DNA from: an uncultured bacterium
GTDB lineage: Bacteria; Bacillota; Clostridia; Oscillospirales; Oscillospiraceae
NCBI GenBank assembly: GCA_947073515.1
Contig: CAMTMC010000015.1
Coordinates: 1 to 49,955 of the forward strand
Length of the DNA: 49,955 nucleotides
Direction of reading: 5' to 3'
Within the stretch, counting starts at the first letter, position 1. Each line of letters starts with the position of its first letter. The position numbers were made by a program, and so were the translations under genes. This document shows, in pieces, positions 7,290 through 16,218 of the stretch. The notes beneath the pieces were generated by a model. That model was not told where the DNA came from. It was given only the letters and a program-made list of their open reading frames with translations, and made no database searches.

Positions 7290-8078
7290 ATGCGGGAACT
7301 GGAACAGGACAGGCAGTTTCATATCCAGCTGGCCCCCGGCGACGTGGGGGGCTACTGTATCCTCCCCGGCGACCCCGGCCGGTGCGAGGCCATTGCCCAG
7401 CGATTTGACAACCCCGTCCACATAGGGATGAACCGGGAGTACAATACCTGGACCGGCACCCTGCTGGGGGAGAAGGTCAGCGTGGTGTCCACCGGGATCG
7501 GCGGGCCCTCCGCCTCCATCGCCATGGAGGAGCTGGCCAACCTCGGGGTCCACACCTTCATCCGGGTGGGCACCTGCGGGGGGATCGACCTCAGCGTCCA
7601 GGGGGGCGATGTGGTGGTGGCCACCGGGGCGGTGCGGATGGAGGGCACCAGCCGGGAGTACGCCCCCATTGAGTGGCCGGCGGTCCCTGACTTCACGGCG
7701 GCCAGCGCCCTGGTGGAGGCCAGCAAAAGCCTGGGCTGTATCTGGCACGCCGGGGTGGTCCAGTGCAAGGACTCCTTCTACGGCCAGCACTCCCCGGGCC
7801 GGATGCCCGTGTCCTACGAGCTGGAGCGCAAGTGGGAGGCCTGGAAGCGGCTGGGGGTGCTGGCCTCTGAGATGGAGTCCGCCGCCCTGTTCACCGTGGC
7901 CGCCGCCCGGCAGGTGCGGTGCGGCGCGGTGTTCCATGTGATCTGGAACCAGGAGCGGGAGAAGGCCGGCCTGGACCAGCGGAAGAGCCACGATACCGCC
8001 CAGGCCATCGCCGTGGGGGTGGAGGCGCTGAAAATCCTGATCGGACAGGACCGGGCCAGCCGGGCCCGTGAAGACTGA
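7290..8078 (+). CDS. udp: Uridine phosphorylase
   Basis: This enzyme splits uridine with phosphate to uracil and ribose-1-phosphate in pyrimidine salvage. The 262-residue protein follows Escherichia coli Udp through most of its length. It has the phosphate-binding LPGDPGR, then [24 protein letters not shown], the purine/pyrimidine phosphorylase signature region and [12 protein letters not shown] near the C-terminus. It should work as a cytoplasmic hexamer. The ATG at 7290 has AGGAGG at proper distance. It is a single-gene unit with a strong terminator at 8081-8123. Confidence 0.92.
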   Translation: MRELEQDRQFHIQLAPGDVGGYCILPGDPGRCEAIAQRFDNPVHIGMNREYNTWTGTLLGEKVSVVSTGIGGPSASIAMEELANLGVHTFIRVGTCGGIDLSVQGGDVVVATGAVRMEGTSREYAPIEWPAVPDFTAASALVEASKSLGCIWHAGVVQCKDSFYGQHSPGRMPVSYELERKWEAWKRLGVLASEMESAALFTVAAARQVRCGAVFHVIWNQEREKAGLDQRKSHDTAQAIAVGVEALKILIGQDRASRARED

Positions 8079-8080
8079 CC

Positions 8081-8123
8081 GCGGGGCTTTCCCTTGGGGC
8101 CCAAGGGAAAGCCCCGCTTTTTT
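8081..8123 (+). terminator. Intrinsic terminator of udp
   Basis: A perfect 15-bp stem (GCGGGGCTTTCCCTT and its complement) is followed by six T residues. Confidence 0.92.
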
Positions 8124-8160
8124 CATGGGAAAATTTCCAGGAGAATTTTGGGGAAAAACA

Positions 8161-8189
8161 TTGACAAGCGGGGGATAACCCGCTATAGT
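8161..8189 (+). promoter_or_regulatory. Promoter with operator-like palindrome, pot operon
   Basis: TTGACA (8161-8166) and TATAGT (8184-8189) are 17 bp apart. The spacer contains AGCGGG-N6-CCCGCT, an inverted repeat lying exactly between the two hexamers. A repressor bound there would block RNA polymerase. Confidence 0.75.
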
Positions 8190-8195
8190 TTATCT

Positions 8196-8335
8196 CGCTA
8201 TCCGTGAAAGCCCGGCCCCCCGGTGGACCCGTCCCAGGGACACCGACCCGGGTGAATAAATCGAGGGAGCTGACAAGATAGAGCACAGGACCGAGACGCC
8301 GCAGCCGCGCGGTCTTGTGGAACGTAATCAAGGGG
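8196..8335 (+). other. Structured 5' leader of the pot operon, unassigned
   Basis: About 150 nt separate the promoter from potA. The leader can form a nested stem (CCCGG...CCGGG enclosing CGGTG...CACCG-like pairing and a GTCCC/GGGAC hairpin, 8212-8253) and a second stem (GGACCG...CGGTC, about 8288-8315). I could not match it to a riboswitch class I know. It contains no plausible gene. Confidence 0.35.
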
Positions 8336-8344
8336 GAAGAGAAT

Positions 8345-9514
8345 ATGGCCAAGGAGCTGATCCGCCTGTCTGACTGCACCATGTCCTTTGACGGGGAAGT
8401 GGTGCTGGACGGCATCAACCTGTACATCAACGATGAGGAATTCCTCACACTGCTGGGACCCAGCGGGTGCGGCAAGACCACCACGCTTCGCATTATCGGT
8501 GGTTTTTTGACGCCTACCTCTGGAGACGTCCTGTTTGACGGTGTGAGGATCAATTCTGTCCCGCCCCATAAGCGGACCATCAACACCGTGTTCCAGAAGT
8601 ATGCCCTGTTTCCGCATCTCAACGTGTATGAAAATATCGCCTTTGGCCTGCGCATCCCTAAAACGGACGCCTCCGGACACAAGGCCCGCCTGCCCGAGGG
8701 GGAGATCGACCAGCGGGTGATGGAGATGCTGGAGATCGTCAACCTGAGGGGCTTTGAGAAGCGGCGGATTACCCAGCTGTCCGGCGGCCAGCAGCAGCGG
8801 GTGGCCATCGCCCGGGCCCTGGTGAACCGGCCCCGGGTGCTGCTGCTGGACGAGCCCCTGGGCGCGCTGGACCTGAAGCTGCGCAAGGACATGCAGAACG
8901 AGCTCAAGCGCATCCAGAAGGCCATGGGCATCACCTTCATCTACGTCACCCATGACCAGGAGGAGGCCCTGGCCATGTCCGACACCGTGGTGGTCATGGA
9001 CGGGGGGAAGATCCAGCAGATCGGCACCCCGGAGGACATCTATAACGAGCCCAAGAACGCCTTTGTGGCTGACTTTATCGGCGAGTCCAACATCCTGGAC
9101 GGCATCATGCGCCAGGACGGGGTGGTGGAGCTGTTCAACCGCCGGTTCCAGTGCCTGGACAAGGGCTTTGAGAAGGACGAGGCGGTGGACGTGGTCATCC
9201 GGCCGGAGGACATCGACATCGTCCCCGAGGACCAGGGCCAGCTGAGGGGCACCGTCACCTCCGTCACCTTCAAGGGGATGCAGTACGACATCATTGTGGA
9301 CTTCTACGGCTTCAAGTGGCTGATCCAGACCACCGACCTGTCCCCCGTGGGCAGCCGCATCGGCATCAAAATCGACCCCGACGGCATCCACGTGATGAGA
9401 AAGAGCCAGTACTCCGGCATGTTCGGGGACTACTCCTCCTACTCCGAGGAGTATGAGGAGATCAGCGACGCCAACTATGGCCCGGAGGGGGAGGGCAGCG
9501 GGGATGAGGAATAA
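8345..9514 (+). CDS. potA: Spermidine/putrescine-type ABC transporter ATPase PotA
   Basis: The 389-residue ATPase powers import of polyamines or a related cationic solute. It shows the Walker [10 protein letters not shown], the Q-loop in FQKYALFPH, the signature [15 protein letters not shown], Walker [13 protein letters not shown], the switch VTHDQEEA and a C-terminal TOBE domain (about residues 285-370). A short acidic tail follows. Start at 8345 has GGGGGAAGA upstream. Its last 11 nt overlap potB, so the operon is translationally coupled. Substrate assignment rests on PotA/PotB/PotC/PotD similarity; other cations are possible. Confidence 0.9.
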   Translation: MAKELIRLSDCTMSFDGEVVLDGINLYINDEEFLTLLGPSGCGKTTTLRIIGGFLTPTSGDVLFDGVRINSVPPHKRTINTVFQKYALFPHLNVYENIAFGLRIPKTDASGHKARLPEGEIDQRVMEMLEIVNLRGFEKRRITQLSGGQQQRVAIARALVNRPRVLLLDEPLGALDLKLRKDMQNELKRIQKAMGITFIYVTHDQEEALAMSDTVVVMDGGKIQQIGTPEDIYNEPKNAFVADFIGESNILDGIMRQDGVVELFNRRFQCLDKGFEKDEAVDVVIRPEDIDIVPEDQGQLRGTVTSVTFKGMQYDIIVDFYGFKWLIQTTDLSPVGSRIGIKIDPDGIHVMRKSQYSGMFGDYSSYSEEYEEISDANYGPEGEGSGDEE

Positions 9515-10340
9515 GCTGTCCTGGTTCGCCGTCCCCTATGTGGCATGGATGGCGCTGATGGTGGTCATCCCCATCCTCATTATGGTGGTTTACGCCTTTA
9601 CCACCGCCCAGTTCCAGGGCACCCTGGAGAATTTTTCCGAGATGGGGGCTTACACCTCCGTGTTCCTGCGGTCCTTCCGGCTGGCCCTGGTGGCCACCCT
9701 GATATGCCTGCTCATCGGCTATCCGGTTTCCTACTGGATGGCCCGGGAGGGGGCGGGCTTCCAGCGGGTGGCCATGGCCCTGATTATGCTGCCCATGTGG
9801 ATGAACTTCCTGCTGCGGACCTACTCCTGGATGTCCATCCTGGAGAACAACGGCCTTTTGAACCAGTTCTTCCGGGCCATCGGCCTGCTGGAGCTGCTGG
9901 GGGTGGACTACCTCCCCATGATTGGCACCCCCGGGGCGGTGGTGCTGGGCATGGTATATAACTACCTGCCCTTCATGATCCTGCCTGTCTACTCGGTGAT
10001 TGTCAAGCTGGACCACTCCCTGCTGGAGGCCGCCCGGGACCTGGGGGCGGACAGCGCCCTGGTGTTCCGGAAGGTGATCCTGCCCCTGTCCCTGCCTGGG
10101 GTGCTGTCCGGGGTGACTATGGTATTTGTCCCGTCGGTTTCCACCTTCGCCATCTCCCGGCTGCTGGGGGGCGGCACCCAGATGATGCTGGGTGACCTGA
10201 TTGAGCTGCAATTTCTGGGCGGCTCCTACGACCCCCACCTGGGGGCGGCCATCTCCATGGTGATGATGGCCATTGTAGTGGCGTGCATGGTGGTGATGAA
10301 CCGCTTCGGCGAGGGCGAGGGGGAGGCGGCGCTGCTATGA
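9504..10340 (+). CDS. potB: Spermidine/putrescine-type ABC permease PotB
   Basis: The 278-residue membrane protein has six predicted helices and the cytoplasmic EAA loop [20 protein letters not shown] that contacts the ATPase. The start at 9504 is chosen because the preceding GGAGGGGGAGGGCAG acts as a ribosome site and the protein begins just before its first helix ([19 protein letters not shown]). It overlaps potA by 11 nt and the next gene by 4 nt (ATGA), a tightly coupled operon. Confidence 0.9.
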   Translation: MRNKLSWFAVPYVAWMALMVVIPILIMVVYAFTTAQFQGTLENFSEMGAYTSVFLRSFRLALVATLICLLIGYPVSYWMAREGAGFQRVAMALIMLPMWMNFLLRTYSWMSILENNGLLNQFFRAIGLLELLGVDYLPMIGTPGAVVLGMVYNYLPFMILPVYSVIVKLDHSLLEAARDLGADSALVFRKVILPLSLPGVLSGVTMVFVPSVSTFAISRLLGGGTQMMLGDLIELQFLGGSYDPHLGAAISMVMMAIVVACMVVMNRFGEGEGEAALL

Positions 10341-12346
10341 GAAAGACAAATCGAGCCGGCAGCCGCCTGCTCATCGGGCTGGTTTTCCTGTTCCTGTACG
10401 CCCCCATTATCCTGCTGATTATTTTCTCCTTCAACGCCGGGGACTCCAGCGCCGTGTGGAAGGGCTTCTCCCTGGACTGGTACGGCCGGCTGTTCCGGAA
10501 CCGGCTGATTATGGAGAGCGTCTACACCACCCTGCTGGTCTCCCTGCTGGCCACTGTCATCGCCACAGCCGCTGGCACCTTCGCCGCCATCGGGCTGTAC
10601 AGCCTGGGCCGGAAGCGGCGGGAAGCCCTGCTCACCGTGAACAACATCCCCATGATAAACGCCGACATTGTCACCGGCGTCAGCCTGTGCCTGTTCTTCG
10701 TGGCTTTCTTCCAGGGGTGGGGGAGTTTCGCCCGGTGGTTCAACTCGGTACAAAGCGCGGTGGAGTTGCCCGAACGGCTGGTGCTGGGCTTCACCACCCT
10801 GCTGCTGGCCCACGTGGCTTTCAACATCCCCTACGTGATCCTCAACGTGGCCCCCAAGCTGCGGCAGATGGACCGGAACCCGATGGACGCAGCCCAGGAC
10901 CTGGGCTGCACCTGGATGGGGGCCTTCTGGAAGGTGATGCTGCCGGAGATCAAGCCGGGCATCGTCTCCGGGGCGCTGATCGCCTTCACCATGTCCATCG
11001 ACGACTTCATCATCTCCTACTTCACCGCCGGGTCCTCCAGCTCCACCCTGGCCATGGCCATCTACGGCATGACCAAAAAGCGGGTCACCCCGGAGATCAA
11101 CGCCATCTCCACCCTGCTGTTTTTGTCGGTGCTGGTACTGCTGGTGCTGTCCAACCTGAAGGAGGTCCGGCAGGAGGCCCGGGAGCGGCTGGGAGCGGCC
11201 AGAAAACCCTCCGGCCTGGAGCGGGCCCGGCAGAGGTTCTCCGAGCCCCGGTACCTTTGGGTCCGCCGGGGGCTGGCGGCGGCCCTGGCCTGCGGCTTCA
11301 TCGGGGTGGTGGGCTTCCTCAGCTACGTCACCGGCTCCCGCCCGGTGGTCAACGTGTGCTCCTGGGGGGAGTATATCGACCCCGCCCTCATCGACCAGTT
11401 TGAGGAGGAGACCGGCATCCGGGTGAACTACCAGACCGCCGAGAGCAACGAGACGCTGTACTCCCTGCTGAAGAGCGGCGGGGCGGACTACGACGTGATC
11501 GTCCCCTCCGACTACATGATCGGCCGCCTCATTGCCGAGGATATGCTGGAGCCCCTGGACTACAGCCAGATCCCCAACTACGGGCTCATTGAGGACCGGT
11601 TTAAGAACCTGCCCTTTGACCCGGACAACCAGTATACCGTCCCCTACACCTGGGGTACCCTGGGCATCATCTACAACGCCAACGCGGTGGAGGAGGAGAT
11701 CACCAGCTGGGGGGCCCTGTACGACGACCGGCACGCCGGGGAGGTGCTGCTGATCAACAACTCCCGGGACGCCATCGGGGAGGCCCTGTTCTACCTGGGC
11801 TACTCGGTGAACACCACCGACCCGGCGGAGATCCGCCAGGCCTATGAGCTGGTGGCCGGGGCCAACCGCCGGGGGGTGTTTCAGGGCCGGGTGATGGACG
11901 AGATCTTCCAGAAGATGGAGGGGGGCAACGCCGCCATCGCCACCTACTACGCCGGGGACTACCTGTCCATGGTGGATAACCAGGCCGAGGGGGTGGATCT
12001 GGCCTTCGTGGTGCCGGAGGAGGGCTCCAACTGGTTTGTGGACGCCATGTGTATGCTCAAGGACGCCCCCCACCAGCGGGAGGCCCACATGTGGATGAAC
12101 TTCATCGCCTCCACTGAGGCCAATCTGGCCAACATGGACTATATCTGGTACGCCTCCCCCAACGGCAAGGCCCTGGAGCTGTACCCCGAGTGGTACGAGG
12201 AGGAGTACGGCGAGCCACTGGATATGGAGCTGTACCAGATCATGGCCGCCCCGGCGGAGGTGCTGGAGCGCTGCACCATGTACCAGAACCTGGACGCCGG
12301 CACGCTGGCCCTGTACAACGACCTGTGGACCGAGCTGGGGATCTGA
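10337..12346 (+). CDS. potCD: PotC permease fused to PotD polyamine-binding protein
   Basis: This 669-residue protein joins two transporter parts normally made from separate genes. Residues 1 to about 275 are a PotC permease with six helices and the EAA loop DAAQDLGCTWMGAFWKVMLP. After a charged linker a seventh helix (about 308-330, GLAAALACGFIGVVGFL) places the rest outside the cell. Residues about 335-669 are a PotD-type solute-binding domain beginning VNVCSWGEYIDPALIDQFEE, with PSDYMIGRLI and the tryptophan/aspartate-rich pocket segments of the family. The binding domain therefore needs no lipobox. With potA and potB it makes a complete importer. Fusion is direct from the single uninterrupted frame; ligand identity is inferred. 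Confidence 0.9.
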   Translation: MRKTNRAGSRLLIGLVFLFLYAPIILLIIFSFNAGDSSAVWKGFSLDWYGRLFRNRLIMESVYTTLLVSLLATVIATAAGTFAAIGLYSLGRKRREALLTVNNIPMINADIVTGVSLCLFFVAFFQGWGSFARWFNSVQSAVELPERLVLGFTTLLLAHVAFNIPYVILNVAPKLRQMDRNPMDAAQDLGCTWMGAFWKVMLPEIKPGIVSGALIAFTMSIDDFIISYFTAGSSSSTLAMAIYGMTKKRVTPEINAISTLLFLSVLVLLVLSNLKEVRQEARERLGAARKPSGLERARQRFSEPRYLWVRRGLAAALACGFIGVVGFLSYVTGSRPVVNVCSWGEYIDPALIDQFEEETGIRVNYQTAESNETLYSLLKSGGADYDVIVPSDYMIGRLIAEDMLEPLDYSQIPNYGLIEDRFKNLPFDPDNQYTVPYTWGTLGIIYNANAVEEEITSWGALYDDRHAGEVLLINNSRDAIGEALFYLGYSVNTTDPAEIRQAYELVAGANRRGVFQGRVMDEIFQKMEGGNAAIATYYAGDYLSMVDNQAEGVDLAFVVPEEGSNWFVDAMCMLKDAPHQREAHMWMNFIASTEANLANMDYIWYASPNGKALELYPEWYEEEYGEPLDMELYQIMAAPAEVLERCTMYQNLDAGTLALYNDLWTELGI

Positions 12347-12372
12347 GGTAAGATTGTAAGGAGGAGAAGAAT

Positions 12373-13524
12373 ATGATTTTCATTGAGAACGGGCACATCC
12401 TGACCATGGCGGGCCAGGAGTACGCCAGCGGCTGTCTGCTGCTGGGGGATGACGGCAAGATCGCCGCCGTGGGGGAGAAGCTGGACCGCCCCGCCGGCGC
12501 CCAGGCGCTGGACGCCCAGGGCCGTCTGGTCACCCCCGGCTGCGTGGAGGCCCACTGTCACATCGGCCTGCACAACGAGGCCCTGGGCTGGGAGGGCCGG
12601 GACTACAACGAGATTGTGGATCCCATTACCCCCCAGATGCGGGCCATCGACTCCATCAACCCCCAGGACGAGGCCTTCGGGCTGGCGGTCCGGGGCGGCG
12701 TCACCACCGCCTGCACCGGCCCGGGCAGCGCCAACGTGGTGGGGGGCACCTTCGCCGCCATCAAGACCCACGGCGACAGCGTGGACGAGATGGTGGTCAA
12801 GTCCCCCCTGGCCATGAAGTGCGCCTTCGGCGAGAACCCCAAGCGGTGCTACGGCGTGGACAAGAAGGCGTCCCCCATGACCCGGATGGGGGTGGCCGCC
12901 GTGCTGCGGGAGCTGCTGTTCAAGGCCCGGGAGTACCAGCAGGCCAAGGAGGGCGGCAAGGATCCGGCCTTTGACATGAAGCTGGAGGCCATGCTCCCGG
13001 TGATCCGGGGGGAGATCCCCCTGAAAATCCACGCCCACCGGGCGGACGACATCCTCACCGCCGCGCGGGTGGTGAAGGAATTCGGCCTTGCCGCCACCCT
13101 GGACCACTGCACCGACGGCGCCCTGATCGCCAATCAGCTGGCCCAGACCGGCTTCTCCGCCTTTGTGGGCCCCACCCTGGGGGGCAAGAGCAAGGCGGAG
13201 CTGGCCAACAAGAGCTTTGAGACCCCGGCGGTGCTCCACAAGGCGGGCGTGCCGGTGAGTATCATCACCGACGCCCCGGTGATCCCCCTGCAGTTCCTGC
13301 CCATGTGCGCCGGCCTGGCCAGCGCCGCCGGCCTGCCCTACGAGGAGGCCTGGCGGGCTATTACCATCAACCCCGCCGTCCAGACTGGCATCGGGGACCG
13401 GGTGGGCAGCCTGGAGCCGGGGAAGGACGCCGACGTGGTCATCTGGACCGACGACCCCCTGCGGGTGGTGGGCGCCCATGCCTATACCACCATCATGAAC
13501 GGCAAAATCGTCTATCAGGAGTAA
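12373..13524 (+). CDS. Amidohydrolase-superfamily enzyme (imidazolonepropionase-like)
   Basis: The 383-residue protein has the composite fold of metal-dependent amidohydrolases. An N-terminal beta domain leads to the first metal-binding motif EAHCHIG (HxH, near residue 60). Then come KIHAHRADD (near residue 220), LDHCTDGA (near 240) and ITDAP with the catalytic aspartate (near 300), and a closing segment GSLEPGKDADVVIW. Substrate is unknown. It begins 26 nt after the pot operon with its own GGAGGAG site and no terminator between, so it is probably co-transcribed and may act on what the transporter brings in. That link is inference. Confidence 0.82.
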   Translation: MIFIENGHILTMAGQEYASGCLLLGDDGKIAAVGEKLDRPAGAQALDAQGRLVTPGCVEAHCHIGLHNEALGWEGRDYNEIVDPITPQMRAIDSINPQDEAFGLAVRGGVTTACTGPGSANVVGGTFAAIKTHGDSVDEMVVKSPLAMKCAFGENPKRCYGVDKKASPMTRMGVAAVLRELLFKAREYQQAKEGGKDPAFDMKLEAMLPVIRGEIPLKIHAHRADDILTAARVVKEFGLAATLDHCTDGALIANQLAQTGFSAFVGPTLGGKSKAELANKSFETPAVLHKAGVPVSIITDAPVIPLQFLPMCAGLASAAGLPYEEAWRAITINPAVQTGIGDRVGSLEPGKDADVVIWTDDPLRVVGAHAYTTIMNGKIVYQE

Positions 13525-13531
13525 ACGGCAG

Positions 13532-13565
13532 GCGCCCGGCGGATCGAGATCTGCCGGGCGCTTTG
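13532..13565 (+). terminator. Terminator candidate of the pot-amidohydrolase operon
   Basis: GCGCCCGGC and GCCGGGCGC pair around a 12-nt loop that is itself partly self-complementary (AGATC/GATCT). A short TTTGG follows. The T-run is weak. Confidence 0.55.
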
Positions 13566-13660
13566 GTCAAAAACCGCATAAAAACCGGAGAAAAGCCCAA
13601 ACTGTCTCAATAGGATCAAATTGGGGCGGACAGTCCGCCCGGAGAGGCGGGGAGAGGCGG

Positions 13661-14119
13661 ATGCTGTTTCAGGTGGTAGAGGCTGGCGAGGGGATCGAAG
13701 GGGAGATCCTCCGTGGCCTGCGGGGCTATGGCGGGGGCCGGGAGGGGCGGAGCGGCTTGGCCTGCCCGGCCCTGCTGGTGGTATCCCCCCAGGCGGCGGC
13801 CCGGGGGATGGCCCTGCCCCAGTGCTGCCGGACGGTGCTCCTGCCCGGTGGAATGGGGGGGCGGGGCCCTCTGCGGGCGGCCAGCGCGGTCAGTTACGGA
13901 GCCTCCCCCCGGGACAGCCTGACCATCTCCAGCCGGGAACGGGGGCGGCTGTGGGCGGCCCTCCAGCGGGAGGTGGTGACGGTGGACGGACAGGTGGTGG
14001 AGCGCCAGGAGTTCCCCCTGGCCCTGGCCCCGGGGGAGGAGGCGCTGTCCGCCCTGGCGGCGGCAGGGGCGCTGCTGCTGCTGGGAGTGCCCCCGGAGGA
14101 GCTGGGCCGGCCCCGATGA
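13661..14119 (+). CDS. Uncharacterised 152-residue protein
   Basis: I cannot name this family, but the sequence reads like a real protein. It has a hydrophobic strand (CPALLVVSPQAAARGMALP), a cysteine pair in PQCCRTVLLPGG, the motif SYGASPRDSLTISS and a strand pair VVTVDGQVVERQEFPLAL. Small proteins with the SYG-x-SPRDSLT phrase occur as hypotheticals in Clostridia, from memory. There is no signal peptide or membrane helix. GGAGAGG and GGGGAGAGG precede the ATG. The frame ends 249 nt before the CoA-disulfide reductase gene. Confidence 0.55.
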   Translation: MLFQVVEAGEGIEGEILRGLRGYGGGREGRSGLACPALLVVSPQAAARGMALPQCCRTVLLPGGMGGRGPLRAASAVSYGASPRDSLTISSRERGRLWAALQREVVTVDGQVVERQEFPLALAPGEEALSALAAAGALLLLGVPPEELGRPR

Positions 14120-14226
14120 CCGGCTTAGGCTGGCTTTGTGTCATTTTATCACGGTCACGGCCATATGATTCCGGTACCATGAGCGGTGATCCGCAAGGCC
14201 GGACAGGGGGGCGGGGCCGTCCCGGC

Positions 14227-14367
14227 GGGAAAGACGCCCCGCTGTTTGCCTACCGCCACAGCGGGGCCAGAAGCGGCCGGGCGGTGAGGCTGCTGGCCCG
14301 GATGGGGTACCCCAGGGCGAGAAATATCGGCGGCATGGCCGCCTGTACAGAAAGGGTGGAATACTGA
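14227..14367 (+). pseudogene. C-terminal remnant of a rhodanese-like gene
   Basis: The frame ending at 14367 encodes the second half of a small rhodanese: APLFAYRHSGARSGRAVRLL, then ARMGYPRARNIGGM and a normal-looking C-terminus. The N-terminal half (the DVR...GHI part) is missing, and upstream sequence in the frame is Gly/Arg-rich noise. The active-site cysteine expected in the Y-C-x-S-G loop is arginine (YRHSG), so even the remaining loop could not carry sulfur. The fragment stops 1 nt before the next start codon, that of an enzyme with its own rhodanese domain. It looks like a decayed partner gene. Confidence 0.65.
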
Positions 14368-14368
14368 A

Positions 14369-16063
14369 ATGAAAATTGTTATCATTGGCGGCGTGGCTGG
14401 AGGGGCCACGGCGGCGGCCCGGCTGCGCCGGCTGGATGAACAGGCGGAGATCGTGGTGTTTGAGCGGTCAGGGTATATCTCCTACGCAAACTGCGGCCTG
14501 CCCTACTACATCGGCGGGGTCATTGAGGACCGGGCGGCCCTCACCCTCCAGACGCCGGAGAGCTTTTTCACCCGCTTCCGGGTGGATATGCGGGTGCGCC
14601 ACGAGGTCACCGCCCTCCACCCAGAGCGGAAGACGGTGTCTGTGAAAAACCTGGAGACCGGGGAGGAGTTTGAGGAGGGCTACGACAAGCTGATCCTCTC
14701 CCCCGGGGCCAAGCCCACCCAGCCCAACCTCCCCGGGGTGGGGCTGGAGAAGGTGTTTACCCTGCGCACGGTGGAGGACACCTTCCGGCTCAAGGAGTAC
14801 ATCCAGCGCAACCAACCAAAGTCCGCCGTGCTGGCGGGAGGCGGCTTCATCGGCCTGGAGCTGGCGGAGAACCTGCGGGAACTGGGGATGAAGGTCACCA
14901 TTGTCCAGCGGCCCAAGCAGCTGATGAACCCCTTTGACCCGGACATGGCGGCCTTCATCCACAGCGAGGTCCGCCGCCGGGGGATCCGGCTGTCCCTGGG
15001 CCGTACAGTGGAGGGGTTTCTTCAGTCGCGGGACGGCGGGGTGGACGTGGTGCTCCAGGGGGAGGAGCCCCTCCATGCGGACATGGTGGTGCTGGCCATC
15101 GGGGTCACCCCGGACACCACCCTGGCCAGGGAGGCCGGTCTGGAGCTGGGCCTGAAGGGCAGCATCGTGGTCAATGACCGGATGGAGACCTCCATCCCGG
15201 ACATCTATGCAGTGGGGGATGCGGTCCAGGTACGGCATTTTGTCACCGGCCAGGACGCTGTGATCTCCCTGGCGGGCCCGGCCAACAAGCAGGGCCGCAT
15301 AGCGGCGGACAACATCTGCGGCGGGGACAGCCGGTATCCAGGCAGCCAGGGCAGCAGCGTCATCAAGGTCTTCGATCTGACGGCGGCGGCCACCGGTGTC
15401 AACGAGACCAACGCCCAAAAGGCGGGGCTGGATGCAGACGCGGTGGTGCTGTCCCCCATGAGCCATGCGGGCTACTACCCCGGCGGCAAAGTCATGACCA
15501 TGAAGGTGGTCTTTGAGCGAGGCACGTACCGGCTGCTGGGGGCGCAGATCGTGGGCTACGAGGGGGTGGATAAGCGGATCGACGTGCTGTCCACCGCCAT
15601 CCACTGCGGCATGACTGCCGTTCAGCTGAAGGACCTGGATCTGGCCTACGCGCCCCCCTACTCCTCCGCCAAAGACCCGGTGAACATGGCGGGGTTTATG
15701 GTGGAGAACCTGGCCAGGGGGCTGGTGAGGCAGTTCCATCTGCGTGACATGGAGGGACTGCCCCGGGATGGCAGCGTGACCCTGCTGGATGTACGCACCC
15801 CCCAGGAGTACGCCGGCGGCCACATTGAGGGGTTCCGCCTCATCCCCGTGGACGAGCTGCGGGAGCGGCTGAGGGAGCTGGAGGCGGGCAAGCCGGTCTA
15901 TGTGATCTGCCAGAGCGGCCTGCGCAGCTATATCGCCTGCCGGATTCTGGCGGGCCACGGCTTTGAAGCCTACAATTTCTCCGGCGGGTTCCGCTACTAC
16001 AGCGCGGTGGTGGATGACCGCCGCCTGACGGAGCGGTCCACCCCCTGCGGAATGGATCAATAA
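14369..16063 (+). CDS. cdr: CoA-disulfide reductase with C-terminal rhodanese domain
   Basis: This 564-residue flavoprotein of the pyridine-nucleotide disulfide oxidoreductase family reduces CoA disulfide or persulfide with NAD(P)H. The FAD motif is IIGGVAGGATAAARLRRL at the N-terminus. The single active-site cysteine lies in SYANCGLPYY (Cys42), typical of CoA-disulfide and polysulfide reductases. A second Rossmann motif AGGGFIGLELAENL binds NAD(P)H, and IYAVGDAV closes the FAD site. From about residue 465 a rhodanese domain follows (LLDVRTPQEYAGGHIEGF, VICQSGLRSY with the catalytic cysteine at about 514). It belongs to thiol and sulfur redox homeostasis in the cytoplasm. AAAGGGTGG precedes the start. 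Confidence 0.88.
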   Translation: MKIVIIGGVAGGATAAARLRRLDEQAEIVVFERSGYISYANCGLPYYIGGVIEDRAALTLQTPESFFTRFRVDMRVRHEVTALHPERKTVSVKNLETGEEFEEGYDKLILSPGAKPTQPNLPGVGLEKVFTLRTVEDTFRLKEYIQRNQPKSAVLAGGGFIGLELAENLRELGMKVTIVQRPKQLMNPFDPDMAAFIHSEVRRRGIRLSLGRTVEGFLQSRDGGVDVVLQGEEPLHADMVVLAIGVTPDTTLAREAGLELGLKGSIVVNDRMETSIPDIYAVGDAVQVRHFVTGQDAVISLAGPANKQGRIAADNICGGDSRYPGSQGSSVIKVFDLTAAATGVNETNAQKAGLDADAVVLSPMSHAGYYPGGKVMTMKVVFERGTYRLLGAQIVGYEGVDKRIDVLSTAIHCGMTAVQLKDLDLAYAPPYSSAKDPVNMAGFMVENLARGLVRQFHLRDMEGLPRDGSVTLLDVRTPQEYAGGHIEGFRLIPVDELRERLRELEAGKPVYVICQSGLRSYIACRILAGHGFEAYNFSGGFRYYSAVVDDRRLTERSTPCGMDQ

Positions 16064-16073
16064 GACAGCGGAA

Positions 16074-16117
16074 AACCCCTCCTCCGACCCTGGGGAAACG
16101 GAGGAGGGGTTATTTTT
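16074..16117 (+). terminator. Terminator of the CoA-disulfide reductase gene
   Basis: A perfect 13-bp stem (AACCCCTCCTCCG with its complement) is followed by ATTTTT. On the other strand the stem ends in TTTT and could also end the operon at 16219-20667. The 100 nt between it and the permease stop codon hold no gene. Confidence 0.82.
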
Positions 16118-16218
16118 GGAGCTCAGGGATGGGATTGTCAAATGTGGTTTGAGTGATCTGGCAGTATTTTTCGGGTTCTCAGCCCAAAAACCGATACATC
16201 TATCCCAACGACCGAGGG

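Noticed and set aside
8196..8335. Guanidine (ykkC, mini-ykkC), T-box, PRPP or purine riboswitch in the pot leader
   Set aside because: The hallmark strings (for example TCTAGGGTTCCG for ykkC, TGGNACCGCG for T-box, paired ACGR loops for mini-ykkC) are absent, so I left the leader unassigned.
10226..12088. A 620-codon open frame on the minus strand opposite the PotC-PotD fusion
   Set aside because: It is the antisense shadow of a strongly supported gene. The translation is low-complexity (His/Gly/Gln-rich) with no family motifs, as expected opposite GC-rich codons.
13621..14178. Long plus-strand frame joining the region before the rhodanese remnant
   Set aside because: It is out of frame with the supported gene at 13661-14119, Gly/Pro-rich, and only its last 47 codons resemble a protein family.
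14468..16141. A 557-codon minus-strand frame opposite the CoA-disulfide reductase
   Set aside because: Antisense shadow; composition and lack of motifs speak against a gene.
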